DNA of 15,256 nt from contig JAEWEI010000414.1 of NCBI GenBank assembly GCA_023389545.1, positions 1 through 15,256 of the forward strand. Reading direction: 5' to 3'. Below the pieces are notes generated by a model. The model was given only the letters and a program-made list of their open reading frames with translations. It was not told where the DNA came from and ran no database searches. Source of the DNA: Actinomycetes bacterium. GTDB taxonomy: Bacteria > Actinomycetota > Actinomycetes > Actinomycetales > Cellulomonadaceae. Position numbers and translations under genes: made by a program. Below are positions 6,704 through 13,867 of the stretch, one piece after another (within the stretch, counting starts at the first letter, position 1; every line of letters starts with the position of its first letter).

Positions 6704-7924
6704 ATGATGCGACGGAGCATCCCTGTAGTCGCCGCGACGCTCGGCCTCACGCTGACGCTCGCCGCGTGCTCGGGCTCGGCAGAGCCAGCGGCCCAGACCT
6801 CGGCGCCCGCGTCCGAGGGCGGCCTGACGATCTGGGTCGACGAGACCCGCCAGGACGCCGTCGCCGAGGCCGCGAAGGCCTTCGAGGCCGAGACCGACGT
6901 CAAGGTCGAGATCGTGCTGAAGAACTACGGCGACATCCAGGCCGACTTCATCGCCCAGGTGCCGACGGGCAAGGGCCCCGACATCACCGTGGGCGGCCAC
7001 GACTGGCTCGGCGCCTTCCTGCAGAACGGCGTCGCCGCGCCGGTCGAGCTCGGCGACAAGTCCGACGACTTCATCGCCACCTCGATCGAGGCCTTCTCCC
7101 AGGACGGCCAGGTCTACGGCGTCCCGTACGCCGTCGAGAACATCGCCCTCATCCGCAACACCGCGCTGGCCGCCACCGCGCCTGCCACCTGGGACGAGGC
7201 GGTCGCCGCCGGCCAGGCCGCGGGCACCCGGTACCCGATCCTCGTCCAGACCGACGTCGAGGGCGACCCCTACACCTACTACCCGCTGCAGACGTCCTTC
7301 GGCGCCCCGGTGTTCGCGCAGAACGCCGACGGCTCCTACACCGACGAGCTGACGCTCGGCGGCGAGGCGGGCGTCGCGTTCGCGACGTGGCTCCAGGCCC
7401 AGGGCGCCGCTGGCGTGCTGAGCACCGACGTCACCTACGACATCGCCGTCGAGGCGTTCTCCAACGGCGAGGCGCCGTTCATCATCGGCGGCCCGTGGAT
7501 GATCGGCTCCTTCGAGGGCCTGGACCTGGCCATCGACCCGATCCCGTCGGCCGGCGGGCAGCCCGCGGAGATGTTCGCGGGCGTCCAGGGCTTCTACGTC
7601 AGCGCGCAGAGTGACAACGCGCTGCTCGCGAACGACTTCCTGGTCAACTACATCGCGACGACGGACGCGCAGGTCACCCTCGCCGAGGCCGGCAACCGCC
7701 CGCCGGCGCTGCTCTCGGCCGCGGAGAAGTTCGCCGACGACCCGATCATGACCGGCTTCGCCGCCGTGGGCGCCACAGCTGCGCCGATGCCGTCGATCCC
7801 CGCGATGAACTCGGTCTGGGAGTTCTGGGGCGTCACCGAGGCCAACATCATCTCCGGCGCGGCGGCCCCGGCCGACGCCTGGAACAAGATGGTGTCGGAC
7901 ATCGAGGGCGCGATCAGCAAGTAG
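6704..7924 (+). CDS. malE: Maltose/maltodextrin ABC transporter substrate-binding lipoprotein MalE
   Basis: 406 residues counted from the first of two adjacent ATGs. It captures malto-oligosaccharides outside the membrane and delivers them to MalFG. Seen: a lipoprotein signal (MMRRSIP, hydrophobic core AATLGLTLTL, lipobox LAAC with Cys22), a Ser/Ala/Pro linker, then a MalE-like (SBP_bac_8) fold. Typical stretches are LTIWVDETRQDAVAEAAKAF, GKGPDITVGGHDWLGAFLQNG, YGVPYAVENIALIRN, TWDEAV, FSNGEAPFIIGGPWMI, FAGVQGFYVSAQS and a C-terminal WEFWGVTEANIISG. MalE homology is clear from YGVPYAVEN and GPWMI; maltose versus longer dextrins is not resolvable. It is the first gene of the plus-strand operon, followed by a structured 122-bp gap before malF, the usual arrangement where the binding protein must outnumber the permeases. 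Confidence 0.95.
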   Translation: MMRRSIPVVAATLGLTLTLAACSGSAEPAAQTSAPASEGGLTIWVDETRQDAVAEAAKAFEAETDVKVEIVLKNYGDIQADFIAQVPTGKGPDITVGGHDWLGAFLQNGVAAPVELGDKSDDFIATSIEAFSQDGQVYGVPYAVENIALIRNTALAATAPATWDEAVAAGQAAGTRYPILVQTDVEGDPYTYYPLQTSFGAPVFAQNADGSYTDELTLGGEAGVAFATWLQAQGAAGVLSTDVTYDIAVEAFSNGEAPFIIGGPWMIGSFEGLDLAIDPIPSAGGQPAEMFAGVQGFYVSAQSDNALLANDFLVNYIATTDAQVTLAEAGNRPPALLSAAEKFADDPIMTGFAAVGATAAPMPSIPAMNSVWEFWGVTEANIISGAAAPADAWNKMVSDIEGAISK

Positions 7925-7930
7925 CCCCCC

Positions 7931-7946
7931 GCGGTCCCCGGACCGC
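7931..7946 (+). terminator. First malE-malF stem-loop
   Basis: GCGGTCC (7931-7937) and GGACCGC (7940-7946) are exact complements. With a realistic loop this is a 6-bp stem and 4-nt loop. It starts 6 nt after the malE stop. First of three consecutive hairpins in the malE-malF gap. Confidence 0.6.
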
Positions 7947-7947
7947 A

Positions 7948-7989
7948 TGAGCCGGGCGGCGTGCCCCCCAATCCACGCCGCCCGGCTCA
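7948..7989 (+). terminator. Large malE-malF stem-loop, partial terminator or mRNA-processing barrier
   Basis: GAGCCGGGCGGCGTG (7949-7963) pairs perfectly with CACGCCGCCCGGCTC (7974-7988) around a 10-nt C-rich loop; a T-A pair extends it to 16 bp. Only a weak T run (CCTTTC) follows. Such hairpins after the binding-protein gene of sugar ABC operons typically protect the upstream mRNA from 3' exonucleases or attenuate transcription, lowering permease expression. No promoter for malF is evident, so read-through is expected. Confidence 0.78.
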
Positions 7990-7995
7990 ACCTTT

Positions 7996-8014
7996 CGAGG
8001 GGCCTCGCCCCTCG
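7996..8014 (+). promoter_or_regulatory. Third malE-malF stem-loop
   Basis: CGAGGGG (7996-8002) pairs exactly with CCCCTCG (8008-8014) around a 5-nt loop. It lies only 6 nt after the large hairpin and 22 nt before the malF Shine-Dalgarno. Confidence 0.6.
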
Positions 8015-8036
8015 CCCACCTGAGCACCAAAGCCCC

Positions 8037-8041
8037 GGAGG
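8037..8041 (+). promoter_or_regulatory. malF ribosome binding site
   Basis: GGAGG lies 5 nt before ATG 8047. An adjacent in-frame GTG at 8044 would have only 2 nt spacing, so ATG 8047 is preferred. Confidence 0.75.
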
Positions 8042-8046
8042 CAGTG

Positions 8047-9690
8047 ATGTCCACCCCCCAGCCCGCGGTCGTCGAGCCAGCGACCCCCGGAACGCGCGAC
8101 GGCCGCGGCACGCCGGCGAAGCGTCGCTCCCGTCCGGTCGACAGGTCCCACGCACGCGAGTTCACCCGGGGCTTCGTCGCCAAGCTCGTGCTCATGGCCG
8201 TTGTCGACGCGCTCGGGGTGTACGCGCTCTTCGCCGCCTGGAACGCCGAGGCTTGGGGCATCTTCGCAGCGATGGCCGCGTTGGTGGTCGTCGCGAACTG
8301 GGTGTATTTCTCCCGTCGCGCGCTGCCGCTCAAGTACATCCTCCCCGGGCTCGCGTTCCTGCTCGTCTTCCAGATCTACGTCGTCGCCTACACCGGCTAC
8401 GTGGCCTTCACCAACTACGGCGACGGCCACAACTCGACGAAGGAGCAGGCCATCGAGGCGCTGCTCATCCAGAACGAGCGCCGCGTCGAGGGGTCGCAGT
8501 CCTACCCGCTGACGGTGCTCGCCGACGGCGACGAGCTCGCGTTCGGCGTCCTCACGGACGACGGCGACGTGCGCGTCGGCCGAGCGGAGCAGCCGCTCGA
8601 GACAGTGGACGACGCCGTCGTCGACGGCGGCACGGTGACAGAGGTCCCGGGCTACGAGGTGCTCGACCGGCAGGCGGTGCTGGCCCGCCAGGGCGAGGTG
8701 ACCAACCTGCGGGTCCCGTTCTCCGACGACCCGGAGGACGGCTCGATCCGCACGCAGGACGCCCGCACCGGATACGCCTACACCTCGACGCTCGTCTACG
8801 ACGAGGCCGCCGACACGATGACCGACACCACCACGGGTGACGTGTACTCGCCCAATGACCGCGGCGAGTTCGAGGACGCCTTCGGCAAGAAGCTCGGAGT
8901 CGGCTGGCGCGTCGGCGTCGGCTTCGAGAACTTCACCACCGCGTTCTCCGACAGCCGCTACTCCCAGCCATTCGTCAAGGTCCTGGCCTGGACGTTCGCC
9001 TTCGCGATCCTGTCCGTGGTGTCGACGTTCGCACTCGGCCTGTTCCTCGCCATCGTCTTCAACGACGAGCGGCTGCGCGGACGGAAGGTCTACCGGACGC
9101 TGATGATCCTGCCGTACGCGATCCCCGGCTTCCTCGCCGCGCTGCTGTGGTCCGGGATGCTCAACCGCAGTTACGGGTTCGTCAACCAGGTGCTGCTCGG
9201 CGGCGCGCAGATCGGCTGGCTCACCGACCCGGTGCTCGCCAAGGTCGCGGTGCTCGGCGTCAACCTGTGGCTCGGCTTCCCCTACATGTTCCTGATCTGC
9301 ACCGGCGCGTTGCAGTCGCTGCCCAGCGACGTGCTGGAGGCCGCGAAGATCGACGGCGCGAGCAAGTGGCGGACGCTGCGCTCGGTGACGCTGCCGCTGC
9401 TGCTGGTCTCCACCGCGCCGCTGCTCATCTCGTCGTTCGCGTTCAACTTCAACAACTTCACCCTGATCTACATGCTCACCGGCGGGGGGCCGCGCTTCGC
9501 GGACGCGTCCGTGCCCCTGGGGCACACCGACATCCTGATCTCGATGGTCTACTCCGTCTCCGGCATCGACGGATCGGCCCCGAAGAACTTCGGGCTGGCG
9601 AGTGCCCTGTCGATCATCATCTTCATCATCGTCGGCACGGTCTCCGCCATCGCGTTCCGCCGGACCCGCTCGCTCGAGGAGATCAGCTGA
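8047..9690 (+). CDS. malF: Maltodextrin ABC transporter permease MalF
   Basis: 547 residues. One of two membrane subunits that carry maltodextrins inward. Seen: a basic, Pro-rich cytoplasmic N-terminus of about 40 residues, then about eight hydrophobic segments starting near residues 43, 70, 97, 309 and onward to the C-terminus. Between TM3 (ending about 121) and TM4 (309) lies a polar loop of about 185 residues, equivalent to the large periplasmic P2 loop of E. coli MalF that contacts MalE. The EAA loop EAAKIDGASKWRTLRSVTLP (Glu431) is the docking site for the ATPase. TGGGP and a final RRTRSLEEIS are also typical. The length is close to E. coli MalF (514 residues as remembered) plus an N-terminal extension. 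malG follows after one intervening base. Confidence 0.95.
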   Translation: MSTPQPAVVEPATPGTRDGRGTPAKRRSRPVDRSHAREFTRGFVAKLVLMAVVDALGVYALFAAWNAEAWGIFAAMAALVVVANWVYFSRRALPLKYILPGLAFLLVFQIYVVAYTGYVAFTNYGDGHNSTKEQAIEALLIQNERRVEGSQSYPLTVLADGDELAFGVLTDDGDVRVGRAEQPLETVDDAVVDGGTVTEVPGYEVLDRQAVLARQGEVTNLRVPFSDDPEDGSIRTQDARTGYAYTSTLVYDEAADTMTDTTTGDVYSPNDRGEFEDAFGKKLGVGWRVGVGFENFTTAFSDSRYSQPFVKVLAWTFAFAILSVVSTFALGLFLAIVFNDERLRGRKVYRTLMILPYAIPGFLAALLWSGMLNRSYGFVNQVLLGGAQIGWLTDPVLAKVAVLGVNLWLGFPYMFLICTGALQSLPSDVLEAAKIDGASKWRTLRSVTLPLLLVSTAPLLISSFAFNFNNFTLIYMLTGGGPRFADASVPLGHTDILISMVYSVSGIDGSAPKNFGLASALSIIIFIIVGTVSAIAFRRTRSLEEIS

Positions 9691-9691
9691 C

Positions 9692-10603
9692 ATGGCCACC
9701 GACGTCCTCCCCACCCGCGCCCCCGCCTCCCAGCGGCCCCAGGTCGACCAGCGCATGGGCTTCAAGCGCTGGGCGCGCGAACTCGGCTGGCGCCACCTCA
9801 TCGGCGTCATCGCCGTGGTGTACGCAGGCTTCCCGATCCTCTACATCATCTCCTCCTCGCTCAGCGAGAAGGGGACGCTGACGGGCTCCAACAAGCTGTT
9901 CGCCCAGGTCAGCCTCACCAACTACGCGAGCCTGGGCGATACCCGCTTCTGGGAGTGGGTCGCCAACACCCTGGTGATCGCCAGCATCACGGCCATCGGC
10001 ACGGTGCTCATGGGCGCCGCCGCGGCGTACGCGTTCTCCCGCTTCCGGTTCTCCGGGCGCCGCGTGGGCCTGACCACCCTGCTCATCATCCAGATGTTCC
10101 CGCAGATGCTCGCCTTCGTCGCGATCTTCCTGCTGCTCATCGCCCTCGGGAACGTGATCCCGGGCCTGGGCCTGAACAGCCGGCTCGCGTTGATCTGCAT
10201 CTACCTGGGCGGCTCGCTCGGCGTCAACACGTTCCTCATGTACGGGTTCTTCAACACGATCCCGCGCGAGCTGGACGAGGCGGCGAAGATCGACGGCGCC
10301 ACGCACGCGCAGATCTACTGGACGATCATCCTGCGGCTGGTCGCGCCGATCCTGGCGGTGGTCGGGCTGCTGTCCTTCATCAGCACGTTCGGCGAGTTCA
10401 TCATCGCCCGCACGGTGCTGCAGTCGGAGGCGCACTGGACGCTCGCCGTGGGCCTGTACAACTGGGTCTCCGACCTGCTCGAGGCCAACTGGGGCGTGTT
10501 CGCGGCGGGCGCCGTGATCTCCGCGATCCCGGTGCTGGCACTGTTCCTCTTCCTGCAGAAGTACATTGTCGGCGGCCTGACCGCGGGCTCCGTGAAGGGC
10601 TGA
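9692..10603 (+). CDS. malG: Maltodextrin ABC transporter permease MalG
   Basis: 303 residues, second membrane subunit. About six TM segments follow a short polar N-terminus of about 35 residues; the first is LIGVIAVVYAGFPILYIISS. The EAA motif is ELDEAAKIDGATHAQIYWTI (Glu196). The C-terminus FLQKYIVGGLTAGSVKG is a strong MalG signature; in E. coli MalG the tail reaches into the transport path. Start ATG 9692 lies one base after the malF stop, with GAGGAG (9676-9681) inside malF as Shine-Dalgarno, so the two are translationally linked. The downstream GH13 gene begins 3 bp after this stop. No ATPase gene follows. Confidence 0.96.
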   Translation: MATDVLPTRAPASQRPQVDQRMGFKRWARELGWRHLIGVIAVVYAGFPILYIISSSLSEKGTLTGSNKLFAQVSLTNYASLGDTRFWEWVANTLVIASITAIGTVLMGAAAAYAFSRFRFSGRRVGLTTLLIIQMFPQMLAFVAIFLLLIALGNVIPGLGLNSRLALICIYLGGSLGVNTFLMYGFFNTIPRELDEAAKIDGATHAQIYWTIILRLVAPILAVVGLLSFISTFGEFIIARTVLQSEAHWTLAVGLYNWVSDLLEANWGVFAAGAVISAIPVLALFLFLQKYIVGGLTAGSVKG

Positions 10604-10606
10604 CGC

Positions 10607-12460
10607 GTGGCGGGCCACCTCCTCGACGAGCCGCACCACGACGGCTCGGAGCTGTACGTCCCGCAGGGCGCCCCCCAGCTCGGCGACGTGGTCCCGGTGC
10701 GCTTCCGCGTGCCGGCCACGGGCGCCGAGCGGGCCCTGTGGGTGCGCACCGTGCGTGACGCGGAGCCGCGCATGGAGCCCGCCCGGCTCGAGCGCGCCGA
10801 CGAGCATGAGCGCTGGTACGTCGCCGACCTCCCGATGCACAACCCGGTGACGGGGTACCGCGCGCTGCTCGACGAGCCCGGCGGCTACCGCTGGCTCAAT
10901 GGCGCTGGCACGCATGCGCGGGATGTGGCCGACGCGCACGACTTCCGGCTCTCCGCGCATGAGCCGGCGCCGCGGTGGCTGGACGACGCAGTCGTCTACC
11001 AGATCTTCCCCGACCGCTTCGCGAGGTCGAGCGGCCACACCGGCCCGCCGGTGGGCGACCTGCCGGAGTGGGCCCGGCCCGCGGACTGGGCGGACGAGTC
11101 GATCGGCGCGGGGCCCGGTGTGGCGACGCAGCTCTACGGCGGCGATCTGCCCGGCATCGAGCAGCGGCTGGACCACCTGCAGCGGCTCGGCGTCGACACC
11201 GTGTATCTGACGCCCATCTTCCCGGCGCGCTCCAACCATCGGTATGACGCGAGCACGTTCGACCACGTCGACCCGCTGCTCGGCGGCGACCGGGCGCTCG
11301 CATCGCTCAGCCGTGCGCTGCACAGCCGCGGCATGCGGCTGATCGGCGACCTCACCACGAACCACACGGGCGCCGGGCACGAGTGGTTCGCGCGCGCGCA
11401 GGCGGACAGCGCGAGCGAGGAGGCGTCGTTCTACTACTGGCAGCAGCAGCACCCCGGTTACGTCGGATGGCTGGGCCACGACTCGCTGCCCAAGCTCAAC
11501 TACAACGCGCCCGCATTGGCGCAGCGGATGATCCAGGGGCCCGACTCGATCATCGGCAGGTGGCTCCGGGAGCCCGTGAGCCTCGACGGCTGGCGGATCG
11601 ACGTCGCGAACATGACGGGGCGCCACGGCGCCGACGACTTCACGCAGGAGATCGCCCGCGCGATCCGCGCCACGATGCGGGACCTCAACCCCGAGGCCGT
11701 GCTGGTCTCCGAGCACTTCCACGACGCCAGCCTGGACCTGCGGGCCGGCGGGTGGCACACGAACATGAACTACTCGGCGTTCACCCGCCCGGTGTGGACG
11801 TGGCTGGTGGACCCGGACAACCAGCTCGGCTTCCTGGGACTGCCCACGTCGATCCCGCGTCGCGACGGCCGCGCGATGGTCGCCACCATGCGCGAGTTCG
11901 ACGCCGCCGTGCCGTGGTCGATCACCACGCACCAGTGGAACATGCTCGGCTCGCATGACACCCCGCGGCTGCGCACGGTGGTGAGGTCCCGCGAGATGGT
12001 CGAGGTCGCCGCGGGGCTGCTGTTCACCTACCCGGGCACGCCTGTGATGTTCGCGGGCGACGAGGGCGGGCTCACCGGCGTCAACGGGGAGCACGCCCGC
12101 GCCCCGATGCCGTGGCCGCAGATCGACGCCGGTGGCGGACCGGAGTGGGACGCCGCGACGTTCGACCTCTACCGCTCGCTCATCGCGTTGCGCCGCTCGT
12201 CACGCGCCCTGCGCGAGGGCGGGATGCGGTGGGCCATCGTCGAGCCCGACGCGGTCGCGTACCTGCGGGAGACCGTTGACGAGCGGGTGCTGGTGCTCGT
12301 GACCCGGGCGCCGTGGGGCGGGGCGACCCTCCCGCGGCATCTCGTGTCGCCGGGCGGGGACGTCGAGAGCCTCTACGGCGGCGCGGAGCTGCTGGTGCGC
12401 CCGGACGGCATCGAGCTGCCCGGGGACGGTCCAGGCGTGCAGGTGTGGCGCCTGGCGTGA
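10607..12460 (+). CDS. GH13 neopullulanase / cyclomaltodextrinase / maltogenic amylase-like enzyme
   Basis: 617 residues with no signal peptide: a cytoplasmic enzyme cutting imported maltodextrins (possibly cyclodextrins or pullulan fragments) into maltose and glucose. Residues 1 to about 115 form an N-terminal beta domain as in cyclomaltodextrinases (YRALLDEPGGYRWLNG near its end). The barrel starts at about 122 with PRWLDDAVVYQIFPDRFA. GH13 regions: LIGDLTTNHTGAGHEWF, DGWRIDVANMTGRHG (nucleophile Asp332), VLVSEHFHD (acid/base Glu369), MLGSHDTPRLRT (Asp451). A C-terminal beta domain follows. The forms GDLTTNHTG and DVANMTGR mark a subgroup common in actinobacterial maltose operons. GTG 10607 is 3 bp after malG with AAGGG (10595-10599) 7 nt upstream; last gene of the operon. 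Endo versus exo action and substrate cannot be settled here. Confidence 0.92.
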   Translation: MAGHLLDEPHHDGSELYVPQGAPQLGDVVPVRFRVPATGAERALWVRTVRDAEPRMEPARLERADEHERWYVADLPMHNPVTGYRALLDEPGGYRWLNGAGTHARDVADAHDFRLSAHEPAPRWLDDAVVYQIFPDRFARSSGHTGPPVGDLPEWARPADWADESIGAGPGVATQLYGGDLPGIEQRLDHLQRLGVDTVYLTPIFPARSNHRYDASTFDHVDPLLGGDRALASLSRALHSRGMRLIGDLTTNHTGAGHEWFARAQADSASEEASFYYWQQQHPGYVGWLGHDSLPKLNYNAPALAQRMIQGPDSIIGRWLREPVSLDGWRIDVANMTGRHGADDFTQEIARAIRATMRDLNPEAVLVSEHFHDASLDLRAGGWHTNMNYSAFTRPVWTWLVDPDNQLGFLGLPTSIPRRDGRAMVATMREFDAAVPWSITTHQWNMLGSHDTPRLRTVVRSREMVEVAAGLLFTYPGTPVMFAGDEGGLTGVNGEHARAPMPWPQIDAGGGPEWDAATFDLYRSLIALRRSSRALREGGMRWAIVEPDAVAYLRETVDERVLVLVTRAPWGGATLPRHLVSPGGDVESLYGGAELLVRPDGIELPGDGPGVQVWRLA

Positions 12461-12538
12461 GCGCGCCGCCGACGGCCCCCGGACCGGCCTGTGGAGGGCA
12501 GCGGGGACCCGCCAGCATGGCCAACTAGGGTGAGGGCC
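12461..12538 (+). promoter_or_regulatory. Gap before dgt with candidate leaderless promoter
   Basis: TAGGGT (12526-12531, TANNNT) lies 7 nt before GTG 12539, so transcription would begin at or next to the start codon. No clear -35 is seen (GGGGAC at 12503-12508 is weak). No obvious terminator with a U-tract follows the GH13 gene in this gap, so read-through from the maltose operon is possible. Confidence 0.45.
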
Positions 12539-13810
12539 GTGACAGCGCAGACCCTGATCGACGGATACACCGAGGTGGACCGCGCGCGCTGGGTCGCCGA
12601 GGCGCCCAAGTCGCGCGCCCGGTCCCCGTTCGAGCGCGACCGCGCGCGCCTGGTGCACTCCTCGGCGCTGCGGCGCCTCGGCGCCAAGACGCAAGTCCTG
12701 GGCCCCGGCTCGGACGACTTCGTGCGCACCCGCCTCACGCACACGCTCGAGGTGGCGCAGGTGGGCCGGGAGATCGGCAAGGCCCTCGGCTGCGACCCGG
12801 ACGTCGTGGACACGGCCTGCCTCGCGCACGACCTGGGCCATCCGCCGTTCGGCCACAACGGGGAGCGCGCGCTGGCCAAGATCGCGCGCGGCATCGGCGG
12901 CTTCGAGGGCAACGCCCAGACGCTCCGTCTGCTGACCCGCCTCGAGCCGAAGGTGGTCGGTCCGGACGGCCGCGCCGTCGGGCTCAACCTGACCCGCGCG
13001 AGCCTGGACGCCGCCACCAAGTACCCGTGGGCGGCGGGGGAGGGCCCGCTGATGCCCGACGGGCGGCCCACCCACAAGTTCGGCGTCTACACCGACGACG
13101 CCCCGGTCTTCGCCTGGCTCCGCGAGGGCGCCCCCGCGGGCCGCAAGTGCCTCGAGGCGCAGGTCATGGACCTCGCAGACGACATCTCGTACTCCGTGCA
13201 CGACGTGGAGGACGCCGTGGTCGGCGGGCGGCTCGACCTCGCGGTCCTCACCCAGCCCGACGAGCGCGCGCGCGTCGTCGAAGGCGTGCAGGCCTGGTAC
13301 GGGGACGACATCGACGGCGACGGGCTGCTCGACGCGATGGACCGCCTCAACGCGGAAGGGCTGTGGGCCCACGGCTTCGACGGCTCGCGCGGGGCGCTCG
13401 CGGTGCTCAAGGACGCCACCAGCCAGCTCATCGGCCGGTTCGCCGGCGCCGCCCAGGCGGCCACACGCGAGCTCTATGGCGAGGGCCCTCTGACGCGGTA
13501 CGCCGCCAACCTCGTGGTGCCCGACGAGACGATGGCCGAGATCCTCGTCCTGAAGGGGCTCGCCGTGGCGTACGTCATGGCGCCGCGCGAGCTCGAGCCG
13601 CTGTACCACCGCCAGCGCGAGATCCTCGACGACCTGGTGCGCGTCATGGCCGACCGCGCCCCTGTCAGCCTCGAGCCGCCGTTCGCCGCCGACTGGGCCG
13701 CCGCTGCCGACGACGGCGCCCGGCTGCGGGTGGTCATCGACCAGGTGGCCTCCCTCACCGACGTCTCCGCCGCCGAGTTGCACGGCCGCCTGGTGCGCCC
13801 CGCGCGCTGA
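12539..13810 (+). CDS. dgt: dGTPase, deoxyguanosinetriphosphate triphosphohydrolase-like HD protein
   Basis: 423 residues. HD-superfamily enzyme that hydrolyses dNTPs, classically dGTP to deoxyguanosine and triphosphate, keeping nucleotide pools balanced. Seen: the conserved N-terminal block SPFERDRARLVHSSALRRLGAKTQV; metal ligands in RTRLTHTLEVAQVGREI (His68), LAHDLGHPPFGHNGE (His97-Asp98) and MDLADDISYSVHDVEDA (Asp214); then RHRQ-like YHRQREILDDL toward the C-terminus. The GTG at 12539 is chosen for its -10-like element 7 nt upstream and its fit to the usual N-terminus (MTAQTLIDGYTEVDRARW). In-frame GTGs at 12491 and 12530 would add residues with no family resemblance. dnaG follows after 54 bp, a common actinobacterial pairing. 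Confidence 0.95.
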   Translation: MTAQTLIDGYTEVDRARWVAEAPKSRARSPFERDRARLVHSSALRRLGAKTQVLGPGSDDFVRTRLTHTLEVAQVGREIGKALGCDPDVVDTACLAHDLGHPPFGHNGERALAKIARGIGGFEGNAQTLRLLTRLEPKVVGPDGRAVGLNLTRASLDAATKYPWAAGEGPLMPDGRPTHKFGVYTDDAPVFAWLREGAPAGRKCLEAQVMDLADDISYSVHDVEDAVVGGRLDLAVLTQPDERARVVEGVQAWYGDDIDGDGLLDAMDRLNAEGLWAHGFDGSRGALAVLKDATSQLIGRFAGAAQAATRELYGEGPLTRYAANLVVPDETMAEILVLKGLAVAYVMAPRELEPLYHRQREILDDLVRVMADRAPVSLEPPFAADWAAAADDGARLRVVIDQVASLTDVSAAELHGRLVRPAR

Positions 13811-13825
13811 CCGCGCGGCCCCCGC

Positions 13826-13847
13826 GTGGGCTGGGCGACCAGCCCGC
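13826..13847 (+). promoter_or_regulatory. Stem-loop with GNRA tetraloop between dgt and dnaG
   Basis: GGGCTGG (13828-13834), loop GCGA (13835-13838), CCAGCCC (13839-13845). One T-G pair and one further G-C pair extend the stem to 9 bp. No U-tract follows. It lies 5 bp before the dnaG -10 element, over where its -35 would be. A terminator for dgt or a stabilising 3' end are both possible. Confidence 0.55.
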
Positions 13848-13852
13848 TCGCC

Positions 13853-13867
13853 TAGACTGCGGGCGTG
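13853..13867 (+). promoter_or_regulatory. dnaG -10 element and leaderless start
   Basis: TAGACT (13853-13858) fits TANNNT and is followed by exactly 6 nt and the dnaG GTG at 13865. No Shine-Dalgarno is present. This is the clearest of four such arrangements in the window. Confidence 0.62.

Noticed and set aside
9683..12094. 803-codon open frame on the minus strand opposite malG and the GH13 gene
   Set aside because: The translation is Arg/His/Val/Asp-rich without family motifs, and lies antisense to clearly real genes. In very GC-rich DNA such antisense frames stay open by codon bias.
12461..12525. Possible Rho-independent terminator after the GH13 operon
   Set aside because: Only short GC-rich complementary bits (GGCC, GGTCC-like) are seen, with no convincing stem and no U-tract.
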